A DNA stretch of 64,000 bases from Anaeromassilibacillus sp. An250 (GTDB lineage Bacteria > Bacillota > Clostridia > Oscillospirales > Acutalibacteraceae), in NCBI RefSeq assembly GCF_002159845.1, contig NZ_NFJK01000002.1:245251-309250 (forward strand). Reading direction: 5' to 3'. Under the pieces are notes generated by a model. It saw nothing but the letters and a program-made list of their open reading frames with translations, was not told where the DNA came from and did no database searches. Below, piece after piece: positions 16,874 through 25,433 of the stretch; within the stretch, counting starts at the first letter, position 1; each line of letters begins with the position of its first letter. The position numbers were made by a program, and so were the translations under genes.

Positions 16874-17431
16874 TTATTCGGCGTTGCCATCTTCTTTTTT
16901 CTTTTTTGCCGCATCGAGTTCACTTAGAATTCGTTCCACGGTGGTGCGGCGTGCATCCGCCTCAATGGAAAGTTCAATTGCCAGGCGGGAAAGACCCGCT
17001 TCCCCTTCTGGTAAAGCGGACTCTACGCGCTTGCAGACATCCTGCAACGCGGTACTCTGTGCAGAGCAGAACCGCTCATACATATTGGCGCTGCTGTTGT
17101 CCTCCAATAGCCCTTTTAGAAGCATATCAATGTCGGGGATGGCAAGCACCGGTTTTAGCATGCAGATGACCGTCAGCATGGCCAAATGTTCGCGTGAATA
17201 TTTCTTCTGTTCCGGGCGTGGAAGCACGCCGTCCTTGACGTAATTATTGATCATGCTGGAGGTTAGCAGGTTGGTATCCTCCGTGCGTGCCAATGGCTCC
17301 AATTGCTTATTCATATAGGTCAGGACCTGATCCATATACAGATAGATTTCCGGAAGGCGGTCCCACTCTACCGGACGGTATTGTTGAATTTGTTTGATCC
17401 ATTCTTGGACTCGGGCGGCAGCTTCGCTCAT
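16874..17431 (-). CDS. DUF1836 protein, MerR-like HTH
   Basis: This is a 185-residue protein. The core LLTSSMINNYVKDGVLPRP followed by KKYSREHLAML matches the DUF1836 family of Firmicutes, whose fold resembles the MerR DNA-binding domain. A charged helical C-terminus follows (DAAKKKKEDGNAE). The ATG has AAGGAG upstream. It lies downstream of the AraC gene on the same strand with an 86-base gap, so the two may be co-transcribed. Function is unknown; a regulatory role is likely. Confidence 0.8.
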   Translation of the reverse strand: MSEAAARVQEWIKQIQQYRPVEWDRLPEIYLYMDQVLTYMNKQLEPLARTEDTNLLTSSMINNYVKDGVLPRPEQKKYSREHLAMLTVICMLKPVLAIPDIDMLLKGLLEDNSSANMYERFCSAQSTALQDVCKRVESALPEGEAGLSRLAIELSIEADARRTTVERILSELDAAKKKKEDGNAE

Positions 17432-17517
17432 AGAAACTCCTTTCTAAAAAATGTTTGTAACGGAATGCGGGTCCTTTAGGACCTTCCCGAATGGGCAAGC
17501 ATCCCATATACAAACAA

Positions 17518-18360
17518 TTATGTGGATTCGTTCTTTTTTTGATTTAGGTAACGGCTGGGGGGAACCCCCATGTGCCGTTTGAAAACACGCGAAAAATACA
17601 GCTGATCGGAAAAACCAGTGGAATAGGCGACCTCTCCTACGGAAAGATTCCCCGCCTTGAGAAGCGCAGCCGCCTTGTTGATTCGGTAGCGCATTAAATA
17701 CTCGTTCGGCGGCATGGAGACATGCTGCATGAAAATGCGGTATAGGTGGCTGCGGCTAATACCAGCGCTCTCTGCAACGTCCTCGATGTCGATGTCTCTC
17801 GAATAGTTGTAGTCGATAAATTTGATGGCCTTTTGTACGTACTCGTACCCTGTTGTCCGCTGCGTAGAGGCGTTCCCTAAATGATCGATTAACTCTGCCA
17901 TGAAAAGGTAGAGCCCTCCCAGCATGCGGGCTTCGGCAGCAGGGGTGGAACCGGATACATTGCAAATATCGGTTAACAGGCCCTCTAGCTTGCCATCATG
18001 TTCATAATGAAAGACAGGATTTTCTTCGTTTAACCCCGTTTGATCCACCAGCTGTTTGGCATCGCTGCCATTGAATCCCACCCAGCAATATTCCCATGGT
18101 TCTTCCGTATCCGCAGCATAGGAAGCAACACAGGACGGCACGACTAGGAAGCCGTCTCCTACGGAAAGATTGTATTCATTTCCCTTAACAGAAAAAATAC
18201 CGCGCCCCGAAACGATATAATGAATCAAATAGTGGTCGCGGATCGCAGGTCCCCAGCTGTGGCCCGCAGCGCAGCGCTGCACACCGCAACTGTACACCGC
18301 AAGCCCCAAATTGTTGTGGTGGGGCACCTTAAAGGAACGCCGGAATTCTTCGTTCGTCAT
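17518..18360 (-). CDS. AraC-family transcriptional regulator
   Basis: This is a 280-residue protein. The N-terminal half is a cupin-type sensor (HYLIHYIVSGRGIFSVKG, then VGDGFLVVPSCVASY). The C-terminal 100 residues hold two helix-turn-helix motifs: DIEDVAESAGISRSHLYRIF and NLSVGEVAYSTGFSDQLYFS, then the family ending FSRVFKRHMGVPPSRY. Such regulators usually activate sugar-use genes. The start has GGAGGG. It diverges from oadG, whose promoter lies about 120 bases away, so control of the sodium pump genes is possible but not shown. Confidence 0.9.
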   Translation of the reverse strand: MTNEEFRRSFKVPHHNNLGLAVYSCGVQRCAAGHSWGPAIRDHYLIHYIVSGRGIFSVKGNEYNLSVGDGFLVVPSCVASYAADTEEPWEYCWVGFNGSDAKQLVDQTGLNEENPVFHYEHDGKLEGLLTDICNVSGSTPAAEARMLGGLYLFMAELIDHLGNASTQRTTGYEYVQKAIKFIDYNYSRDIDIEDVAESAGISRSHLYRIFMQHVSMPPNEYLMRYRINKAAALLKAGNLSVGEVAYSTGFSDQLYFSRVFKRHMGVPPSRYLNQKKNEST

Positions 18361-18480
18361 GCCAATCCCTCCAATGAAACGCGGGTGTTGGGTATTTCTA
18401 TTATAATTCCTCGGGCGCTTTTGTGCAATGACTCTGTGGCAATTATCGAAAAAGAAAACTTAAATTATACCAAAAATTCA

Positions 18481-18509
18481 TTGAAATTGGTCTTGTTATC
18501 GGTTATAAT
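18481..18509 (+). promoter_or_regulatory. Promoter of the oadG-oadB pair
   Basis: TTGAAA (18481-18486), 17 bases, TATAAT (18504-18509). The region to 18654 is A+T rich and holds no gene. Confidence 0.8.
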
Positions 18510-18654
18510 ATGAATTGTTATTTATGAATTTTTTAATACATAGTAAATATATTGTTTAAAATTGAGATATGCCAGATGTAAAGCACTTAAAGGGTGGTTT
18601 GTTTTTCGATCCACCTTATTGTATATTATCTTTAGGAAGAATGGGGAAATTCAA

Positions 18655-19026
18655 ATGGATCCACAAAATGAAGCATTGCTCTCATTAACAATACTGTTGA
18701 CCGGCCTTGTGGTGGTATTTGCCGTATTGATCTTTTTGATCTTGATTATCAATGTCTATGGCAATATCATTTACAAGGTAACGCAAAAGCGGCACAAAGG
18801 AAAAGACAAAACAGAAGATGTTCGTGCGCCTGTTTCTGCACCGGAACCTGCTCCCATTGAGGTAGAGGAGGGAATCCCCGGCGAGGTGGTTGCGGCCATT
18901 TCTGCAGCGGTCTATATGACATGCGGCGATTCCGCTCCCGTGATCCGTTCCGTTAAGCGTGCTGCCACAAATCCGCGTTCCCTTTGGGGGGAAGCGGGCA
19001 GGCTGGAAAATACACGCCCCTTCTAA
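18655..19026 (+). CDS. oadG: Sodium-pump decarboxylase gamma subunit
   Basis: This is a 123-residue protein with one N-terminal membrane helix (LTILLTGLVVVFAVLIFLIL), a basic cytoplasmic segment, a Pro/Glu-rich linker, and the conserved OadG tail GEVVAAISAAVYM and IRSVKRA. The gamma subunit anchors the biotin-dependent carboxyltransferase to the membrane beta subunit. The ATG at 18655 has GGGGAAA upstream, and the membrane helix begins soon after it. The beta subunit gene follows after 89 bases. No alpha subunit or biotin carrier is encoded nearby. Confidence 0.87.
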   Translation: MDPQNEALLSLTILLTGLVVVFAVLIFLILIINVYGNIIYKVTQKRHKGKDKTEDVRAPVSAPEPAPIEVEEGIPGEVVAAISAAVYMTCGDSAPVIRSVKRAATNPRSLWGEAGRLENTRPF

Positions 19027-19115
19027 AACAACGATTGATTATGTAAGGAATGTTTTTGTAACGGACAGGCCATTCAGCCTGACACAATTTGAAAAAGAAA
19101 GGGCTGACATTTTCA

Positions 19116-20285
19116 GTGCAAATTATCAATGAATTTGTAAATTCCATTTTGGATATTTTGAGAAGTTCCGGTTTTATGACCAACGATTGGCGCAACTATA
19201 TCATGATCGGAATTGCCTGTATCTTGATCTACTTGGCAATTAAGAAGGAATTTGAGCCGCTTCTGCTTTTGCCAATTGCGTTCGGTATGATGATGGTAAA
19301 CCTGTATCCAGCGATTATGGCCGAACCGACAGCCACGGCAAACGGAGGCTTATTCTACTACTTATATCAGGGCGTAAAACTTGGTATTTATCCGCCTTTG
19401 ATTTTCCTGGGGATTGGCGCCATGACAGATTTCGGCCCCCTGATCGCCAACCCGAAGAGCTTTTTGCTTGGAGCTGCCGCGCAGTTGGGTATCTTCCTGA
19501 CCTTTATCGGCGCGATCTTTATTGGGAATCTTGGTATCCCGAATTTGTCCTTTACGGCACAAGAAGCTGGTTCGATTGCGATTATCGGCGGCGCAGACGG
19601 CCCGACGGCAATCTTTGTGACATCCAAATTGGCCCCGCAGCTCTTGGGGCCGATCGCTGTAGCGGCGTATTCCTACATGGCCTTGGTCCCGATTATCCAA
19701 CCCCCGATTATGAAGGCGTTGACGACCAAGAAAGAGCGTGCGGTGGTTATGGAACAGCTCCGCCCGGTTTCGAAGCTGGAAAAGATTTTGTTCCCGATCA
19801 TCGTCACCATCCTGATTTCCCTCCTGCTGCCCGATGCGGCAACGCTGGTTGGCATGCTGATGCTGGGCAATTTGATGCGCGAGAGTGGCGTTGTTTCCCG
19901 TATTGCTAACACTGCGCAGAATGAATTGATGAATATTATCACGATTTTCTTGGGCGTGACGGTTGGTGCAACGGCGAGCGGTGAAGTTTTCCTGAGCCCG
20001 CAAACCATTGGCATTATTATCCTGGGCCTGTTGGCGTTCTGCTTCGGCACAGCCGGCGGCGTGTTGTTCGGCAAGCTGATGTTTATCGCCACAAAGGGTA
20101 AGGTAAACCCGTTGATTGGTTCCGCAGGCGTTTCGGCGGTGCCGATGGCGGCGCGTGTCAGCCAAAAGGTCGGCCAGGAGGAAAATCCGGGCAATTTCCT
20201 GCTGATGCATGCAATGGGGCCGAACGTTTCCGGCGTAATCGGTTCGGCGGTTGCGGCAGGCGTGTTGATCAGCATTCTCGGTTGA
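19116..20285 (+). CDS. oadB: Sodium-ion-translocating decarboxylase beta subunit
   Basis: This is a 389-residue, very hydrophobic protein. This subunit decarboxylates carboxybiotin and uses the energy to export Na+. Family signatures are seen in [20 protein letters not shown], the Asp-containing [11 protein letters not shown] and [19 protein letters not shown]. The GTG at 19116 follows GAAAGGG. A TTG at 19089 in the same frame would add nine residues and is less likely. With the carboxyltransferase missing here, the substrate of the complex (oxaloacetate, methylmalonyl-CoA or glutaconyl-CoA) cannot be assigned. Confidence 0.92.
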   Translation: MQIINEFVNSILDILRSSGFMTNDWRNYIMIGIACILIYLAIKKEFEPLLLLPIAFGMMMVNLYPAIMAEPTATANGGLFYYLYQGVKLGIYPPLIFLGIGAMTDFGPLIANPKSFLLGAAAQLGIFLTFIGAIFIGNLGIPNLSFTAQEAGSIAIIGGADGPTAIFVTSKLAPQLLGPIAVAAYSYMALVPIIQPPIMKALTTKKERAVVMEQLRPVSKLEKILFPIIVTILISLLLPDAATLVGMLMLGNLMRESGVVSRIANTAQNELMNIITIFLGVTVGATASGEVFLSPQTIGIIILGLLAFCFGTAGGVLFGKLMFIATKGKVNPLIGSAGVSAVPMAARVSQKVGQEENPGNFLLMHAMGPNVSGVIGSAVAAGVLISILG

Positions 20286-20321
20286 TCGAATTTGAAAACG
20301 AAATAGGTGTTGAACGAATTG

Positions 20322-20353
20322 TACCCGCACACTCTTAAAGCGTGCGGGTATTT
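20322..20353 (+). terminator. Terminator of the oad pair
   Basis: A 9-bp stem TACCCGCAC/GTGCGGGTA with an 11-base loop, ending in TTTC. Confidence 0.8.
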
Positions 20354-20402
20354 CATTGAGGGGCACAGTTGTGCTCTGTCTAGGACGTTAGGAGTAAAGA
20401 TC

Positions 20403-22808
20403 ATGAAGGAACAGACAGCAAATGCAATTTTACAGTGGAAGAAAGCGGTCATGGAGCGGGAGTTTTCCCGGATGAACGGTAGGCAAAAAGAGGCGGTGTT
20501 CCATACGGACGGCCCCTTGTTGATCCTGGCTGGTGCGGGAAGCGGAAAGACAACGGTTTTGGTCAACCGCATTGCCAATTTGATCCGCTGGGGCGGGGCA
20601 TATCACAGTACAGCGCTGCCTCCGGAACTTTCGCAGGAGGATTTGGATCTGCTGCAAGCGGCAGCGGAAGAGGGACGGGCTCTGCCCGATGCGATCCGCG
20701 AGCGTTTGGCCGTGGAACCCTGCCGCCCTTGGCAGATTTTGGCCATCACTTTTACCAATAAAGCGGCCGGGGAATTGAAAAACCGCTTGGAGACGATGTT
20801 GGGACCGGCCGGGGGCGACATCTGGGCCTCTACCTTCCACTCGACCTGCGCCCGGATGCTGCGCCGGGATGGGGAGCGGCTCGGCTATACCAGCCACTTT
20901 ACGATTTACGACACCGATGATTCCCGCCGCTTAATCAAGGATTGCCAAAAGGCGCTCAACATCGACGATAAGGTTTTGTCCTATAAATCCATCCTTGCGG
21001 CGATCTCCCGCGCGAAGGACAATTTAATTTCCCCAAAGGAATACGAACAGCAGGCGGGCAGGGACAACCGGCTGATCCTGCTGGCGCAGGCGTACAAGCT
21101 GTACCAGCAGCGCCTCAAAGAGGCAGACGCCATGGATTTTGACGACCTGATCTGCAATGCCGTGCGGCTATTTGAGGAATGCCCGGATGTATTGGAACAT
21201 TACCAGGACAAGTTCCGCTATGTGATGGTGGATGAGTACCAGGATACCAACCATGCACAGTATATGTTTGTGAAGCTGTTGGCGCAAAAGCGGCAGAACC
21301 TCTGCGTGGTGGGCGACGATGACCAAAGCATCTATAAATTCCGCGGGGCGACGATTGAAAACATCATGAGCTTTGAAAAAAGCTTCCCGCGCGCGGCGGT
21401 GATCCGTCTCGAACAGAACTACCGCTCCACGCAGAATATTCTGGACGCGGCAAACGCGGTGATCTCCAACAATACAGAGCGCAAGGGGAAGACCCTCTGG
21501 ACGGAGAACCCTGCGGGCGCAAAGATCGCGGTACACACGGGATACAACGAACAGGATGAGTCGGATTATATTGCCAAGAAGGTTTTGGAGGAGGTAGCCG
21601 CCGGCCGGAAATATTCCGATTTTGCCGTGCTCTACCGCATGAATTCGCAGTCGAACATTTTGGAAAAGATGTTCGTGAAGTCCGGCGTGCCGTATCGGAT
21701 TATCGGCGGCTTGCGCTTCTATGAGCGCAAGGAGATCCGCGACATGATCGCCTACTTGAGCGTCATCAACAACCCCACAGATGAAATGCGCTTGCGCCGG
21801 ATTATCAACCAGCCGAAGCGCTCCATCGGGGACAAGACCATTGCACAGGCTTCCGAGATTGCGGCTACCCTGGGCGAATCGCTGTTTGATGTGATTTGCC
21901 ACGCGGATTCCTACGAACCGCTCAAACGTACGGCGCCGAAGCTGCTCCAATTTGCAGAGCTGATGCAGTCGCTCATCGAGGCCTCCAACGACCCGGATGT
22001 CAGCCTGAACGATCTATACCATCTCATCTTGGATCGGACGAATTACATCGAAGCGCTGAAGGCCGCCGAAAACGACGACGCGCAGGACCGCATCGACAAC
22101 ATCAACGAATTGTCTTCCAATATCATCAAGTATGAGGAGGACAACGGGGACGAGGCAAGCCTCTCCGGGTTCCTCGAGGAGGTCTCCCTGATGACGGACA
22201 TCGACAACTTTGATGAAACCGCGGATACGGTGGTTATGATGACCATGCATTCCGCGAAGGGCCTGGAATTCCCCGTAGTGTTCCTCCCGGGGTTTGAAGA
22301 GGGGATTTTCCCTGGGTTGCAGGCGATTTACAATCCGAATGAAATCGAGGAAGAGCGCCGCCTAGCATATGTGGCGATCACGCGCGCCAAAGAGGAGCTC
22401 TATATTCTCAACGCGGAAAGCCGCATGATCTTTGGCAGCACCTCCCGCAATAAGCCCTCCCGGTTCATTGCGGAGATCCCGGAGGAGCTGATCGAGCGTT
22501 CGCGGACGCGCGAATGGAAAAAGCCGAAGCCCGGGATGGTGCTCCCCACCTCTTCCTATGAAGCGCGGGTGGTGTCCGCCAATGCAGCGCGCCACTTTGG
22601 GCCTTCCAGCCTGGAACAGGGCCATGCGCCGTCAGAACCCCTGCGCGTGGGCGACCGTGTGTCGCACCGCACCTTTGGCGAGGGATGCATCCTCACCGCA
22701 ACGCCGATGGGCAACGATACGCTGTTGGAGATCGCATTTGAACAGGTCGGCACAAAGAAATTAATGGCCAATTTTGCCCGGCTGACCAAATTGAGTGGAA
22801 ACCAGTGA
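20403..22808 (+). CDS. pcrA: ATP-dependent 3'-5' DNA helicase, PcrA/UvrD family
   Basis: This is an 801-residue superfamily 1A helicase. Motifs are in order: Q motif MNGRQKEAV, Walker A AGAGSGKTT, Ia TFTNKAA, II VDEYQDTN, III GDDDQSIYKFRGA, IV RLEQNYRS, V MMTMHSAKGLEF and VI YVAITRAKEEL. The C-terminus (VGDRVSHRTFGEG) is the PcrA tudor-like domain, which supports PcrA over Rep. Between motifs I and Ia is an insertion of about 45 residues (near GGAYHSTALPPELSQED) not found in the shortest homologues. It works in nucleotide excision repair and removal of stalled complexes. The ATG at 20403 has TAGGAG; the frame extension upstream overlaps the oadB terminator. Confidence 0.95.
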   Translation: MKEQTANAILQWKKAVMEREFSRMNGRQKEAVFHTDGPLLILAGAGSGKTTVLVNRIANLIRWGGAYHSTALPPELSQEDLDLLQAAAEEGRALPDAIRERLAVEPCRPWQILAITFTNKAAGELKNRLETMLGPAGGDIWASTFHSTCARMLRRDGERLGYTSHFTIYDTDDSRRLIKDCQKALNIDDKVLSYKSILAAISRAKDNLISPKEYEQQAGRDNRLILLAQAYKLYQQRLKEADAMDFDDLICNAVRLFEECPDVLEHYQDKFRYVMVDEYQDTNHAQYMFVKLLAQKRQNLCVVGDDDQSIYKFRGATIENIMSFEKSFPRAAVIRLEQNYRSTQNILDAANAVISNNTERKGKTLWTENPAGAKIAVHTGYNEQDESDYIAKKVLEEVAAGRKYSDFAVLYRMNSQSNILEKMFVKSGVPYRIIGGLRFYERKEIRDMIAYLSVINNPTDEMRLRRIINQPKRSIGDKTIAQASEIAATLGESLFDVICHADSYEPLKRTAPKLLQFAELMQSLIEASNDPDVSLNDLYHLILDRTNYIEALKAAENDDAQDRIDNINELSSNIIKYEEDNGDEASLSGFLEEVSLMTDIDNFDETADTVVMMTMHSAKGLEFPVVFLPGFEEGIFPGLQAIYNPNEIEEERRLAYVAITRAKEELYILNAESRMIFGSTSRNKPSRFIAEIPEELIERSRTREWKKPKPGMVLPTSSYEARVVSANAARHFGPSSLEQGHAPSEPLRVGDRVSHRTFGEGCILTATPMGNDTLLEIAFEQVGTKKLMANFARLTKLSGNQ

Positions 22809-22971
22809 GCCCCTTTTATGATGCTTTGCACAGCGAAAAGAACGGGGAGGGGCTGCGGCTTCCCTCTCTTGACAAAGCGCTCCGGCGGCTTTGGGGGTTG
22901 GAACCCTACCTGCCGGATGATGTGCTTTCCATAAAAGAAACCCGCCGTTTGATGGGGTGGGCGTCAAAAAC

Positions 22972-23005
22972 ACGAGCCTGTGAGGTCTTTTCCCCACAGG
23001 CTCGT
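22972..23005. terminator. Bidirectional terminator between helicase and Cys-rich gene
   Basis: An 11-bp stem ACGAGCCTGTG/CACAGGCTCGT with A-rich and T-rich flanks lies between two convergent genes. The sequence from 22809 to it holds no supportable gene. Confidence 0.8.
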
Positions 23006-23041
23006 ATTTTATGCTCCGACATACGGAGCGATGCAAACGTT

Positions 23042-23872
23042 TTAGTCGGAACAGCTGGGTTTGCGGTTGCGGCAGTCGCAGCCACACCCGGTTTCGCCCA
23101 CCTTGGGCGGGAAGAATTCATCCGTCGGAAATTCAATGCGGCGGAACATATCGCACGGGTTGTCGCTGGTGGTGACGCACTCCTTTTCCGGGATGCAGAA
23201 GTCATAGGCCGGGATCAGCATCTGGACGTTGCGCACAATCTGCACAATGGTGAATACGCCGATGGTGACATAGACATTGCGGCAGGTGTTGGTTTCGAAC
23301 TGGCCGCCAAAGCGCTGGCAGATGCTGTCCGGGATGCGGCAGCACGCGTCGCAGCAGCCCATCGGACGGTCACAAATGCGCGCAGAGAGGCCGATCGGCT
23401 CCGCAACCTGCACCGTGGCTTTGGGCAGGACCCGGCCGCTGGTGAGTTGGGCGTCCACCTCATCGCAATTCAAGTCGGAGCTGAACATCTTGACGTTGCC
23501 CTCGCTGCCGAACAGGATGACCTTCTTGTTAAAGACGGATACGCCGCTGACGATCACCGGGCCGCCGCTCGGCAGGGAATAGACGTCCAGGCAGACGTTG
23601 AAGAAGAAGGTCATGTCGATCGAATAGAACCCTTTGTTAAAGGGCACGGGCTCCAGGTCGAGATAGACCGTGATAACCTCCACATTGCGGATACGTACAT
23701 TGGTTGCTTGTTCGATCAAGTCGTGCTTATCGGGCGTGAAGTAAACGCGAAGGTCCTCTAAGCAGTCTTTATCGCTGCAACTATCGTAGATGCGCATAGC
23801 GTCGATGCACACCGCTTCTTTGAAATTCCCGCCTGGTTCCTGCGGCGTGGAGTTGCAATTGTTCTCATCCAT
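23042..23872 (-). CDS. Cys-rich conserved-type protein of unknown function
   Basis: This is a 276-residue protein I cannot assign to a named family. It opens with a Cys-containing segment (CIDAMRIYDSCSDKDCLEDL), continues as an alternating hydrophobic region likely to be beta-rich, and has Cys clusters at MGCCDACCRIPDSIC and at the end (TGCGCDCRNRKPSC). There is no signal peptide and no membrane helix. The ATG has AAGGAGG at good spacing, so expression is well supported. A role in a cross-linked structure such as a spore coat is possible from the Cys content, but this is only a guess. It is a single-gene unit with its terminator at 22972-23005. Confidence 0.7.
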   Translation of the reverse strand: MDENNCNSTPQEPGGNFKEAVCIDAMRIYDSCSDKDCLEDLRVYFTPDKHDLIEQATNVRIRNVEVITVYLDLEPVPFNKGFYSIDMTFFFNVCLDVYSLPSGGPVIVSGVSVFNKKVILFGSEGNVKMFSSDLNCDEVDAQLTSGRVLPKATVQVAEPIGLSARICDRPMGCCDACCRIPDSICQRFGGQFETNTCRNVYVTIGVFTIVQIVRNVQMLIPAYDFCIPEKECVTTSDNPCDMFRRIEFPTDEFFPPKVGETGCGCDCRNRKPSCSD

Positions 23873-24144
23873 GGTAAAAATCCTCCTTACATCTGAAAAG
23901 TCGGGAAAAAGAACCCGGCGCGCGGCGTTTCAGACGCACGCACAACCTTGTTTCTCCCTAACAGTTTATGGCAGGCCGCTCTTTTTGCTACTGGAATATT
24001 TCAAAAGAAACAGAAGGCGGATGCGCAGGAAGGCAGGCGCCGCGCGGAGCCAAGCGCTATGGGCAAGCGGGTGTGCAGATGCGGGGGATGGAGGCGGCGG
24101 GCAAAATCAGGCGGGGCGGATATCAAGGAAAAGCCGTGCACAGA

Positions 24145-24180
24145 AAAAGAGCAGTCATTTTTGAATGACTGCTCTTTTTT
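24145..24180. terminator. Strong bidirectional terminator at the trailer end of CRISPR array 1
   Basis: Arms at 24145-24159 and 24164-24178 (core AGAGCAGTCATT) pair perfectly around a 4-base loop, with T runs in both directions. It lies 2 bases from the most degenerate repeat, so it can end the leftward array transcript. The stretch 23873-24144 contains nothing I recognise. Confidence 0.85.
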
Positions 24181-24181
24181 T

Positions 24182-25008
24182 GTCCCCTGTCGGGGCGTTG
24201 ATTGTGTTTCATGAACATTCCGAAAGCGATCGCAGGGATGTCCTTTCCGTCCCCTAGCGGGGCAGTAATTTTTTCATGGTGCAATGTCTAAACGAGATGC
24301 CTCGCATATTTCCGTCCCCTGACGGGGATTGATTGTTTCGGCAAATTGAGGATGTGATTTCAAATTATCTAGCTTTCCGGCCCCTGACGGGGCGTTGATT
24401 GTTTCAAAAGTCATCAATCACTTAAGACAGTATGTAGGACAATTTCCGTCCCCTGGCGGGGTATTGATTGTTTCATACGTTCTTGTTTTTCCCGTAAAAA
24501 ATGCGACCCGTTTCCGTCCCCTGGCGGGGTATTGATTGTTTCCCCGTAATCCCCTACTGATATAGTATTCGGGGAGTTTCCGTCCCCTGGCGGGGTATTG
24601 ATTGTTTCCTGTGGGTCTTGTAATGATTATCGGAACTATGTTTCCGTCCCCTGGCGGGGTATTGATTGTTTCTATGAAGACCCCAACCAGCAGGACACCA
24701 AGACCCCGTTTCCGTCCCCTGGCGGGGTATTGATTGTTTCGCACTGAAAGCCTATTTGCAGATAAGGCCAGTCTTGTTTCCGTCCCCTGGCGGGGTATTG
24801 ATTGTTTCCAACAAAAAGCAGAAGGCTGTTAAATCCAATAAGGGTTTCCGTCCCCTAGCGGGGTATTGATTGTTTCCTTTTACGAGTGAAATGGGGACTG
24901 CTGGACAAGGTTTCCGTCCCCTAGCGGGGTATTGATTGTTTCAGAGCAGCTGATTGATGATTATTCCCACCAATCGTTTCCGTCCCCTAGCGGGGTATTG
25001 ATTGTTTC
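24182..25008 (-). CRISPR. CRISPR array 1, 13 repeats, 12 spacers
   Basis: The repeat is 33 bases. On the plus strand it starts GTTTCCGTCCCCTGGCGGGG and ends TATTGATTGTTTC. Full repeats start at 24510, 24576, 24640, 24708, 24776, 24844, 24910 and 24976; the last three have CTAGC in the loop. Repeats at about 24182, 24244, 24308, 24372 and 24442 are increasingly altered toward the left. Spacers in the regular part are 31-35 bases. I read the array on the minus strand for three reasons: decay is at the left, a promoter lies at the right, and the minus-strand repeat ends GGGGACGGAAAC. That ending matches the Streptococcus thermophilus type III-A repeat and gives the handle ACGGAAAC. Confidence 0.95.
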
Positions 25009-25115
25009 GGCAAATGTGCATAAAATTCTCCTGTATTTTTGCCAAACACATCAAATCTGTTTTCATTATAACATGCGTTTTGCTTCAAGTAAAGCAAATT
25101 TGCATAAAATTATCC
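25009..25115 (-). promoter_or_regulatory. Leader and promoter of CRISPR array 1
   Basis: On the minus strand, TTTACT (plus 25088-25093), 17 bases and TATAAT (plus 25065-25070) point into the array. A 22-base element occurs twice with 20 matches: at 25010-25031, 1 base from the first repeat, and at 25094-25115, just upstream of the -35 box. It includes the palindrome GCAAATTTGC at 25094-25103. Confidence 0.7.
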
Positions 25116-25342
25116 ATGAAATCCATCGCTCTTTTGTAACAGTATCGGCGCGAAGCGGCTGAAACTGGGCGCCGCTTACCCCTCCCAACAGACAGCTTCG
25201 CACTTTGCAGCCCTCTCTCGGCTTGCGGCTTCCGCTCTCCGGGTTCAAGCTTTCCCATTGGCGCATCCCCCTTGTTCCGCGTGGTGCAAGGTGCAAAATT
25301 GCTGCAAAAAAAGGATGCAACTAGGAAAATTTTATTAAGGAA
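25116..25342. other. Region between the array 1 leader and the csm promoter
   Basis: 25141-25285 is G+C rich with local inverted repeats (for example around AAGCGGC/GCCGCTT) and no supportable gene. From 25285 the motif TGCAA recurs at 25285, 25292, 25303, 25316 and 25344, next to the csm promoter, as a regulator site might. Confidence 0.4.
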
Positions 25343-25371
25343 TTGCAAAAAATGACGAATTGTGCTAAAAT
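25343..25371 (+). promoter_or_regulatory. Promoter of the csm operon
   Basis: TTGCAA (25343-25348), 17 bases, TAAAAT (25366-25371), with an extended -10 TG at 25363-25364. It lies 63 bases before the csm1 start. Confidence 0.65.
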
Positions 25372-25433
25372 AATAAAAATAGACGCTTGAGCCGATGCGT
25401 TTTTGTAGAAAGCTCAGCGGGAGAGGAGGTCTT

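Noticed and set aside
22805..23761. Plus-strand frame starting at the helicase stop
   Set aside because: The first 55 residues look protein-like, but the frame crosses a strong terminator and then runs antisense to the Cys-rich gene. No ribosome site is present.
24418..24744. Open frame with repeated NNQYPARGRKR-like peptides across array 1
   Set aside because: It is a translation of CRISPR repeats; the same occurs across array 2 (YNPRPVRGRK).
24182..25008. Plus-strand orientation for the arrays, based on repeat ends GATTGTTTC and GATTGTAAC
   Set aside because: Repeat decay, promoter position and the match to the known type III-A handle all favour the minus strand.
25120..25320. Minus-strand basic peptide frame between array 1 and csm1
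   Set aside because: It has no ribosome site and runs into the array leader; it is kept only as an unexplained block in the findings.
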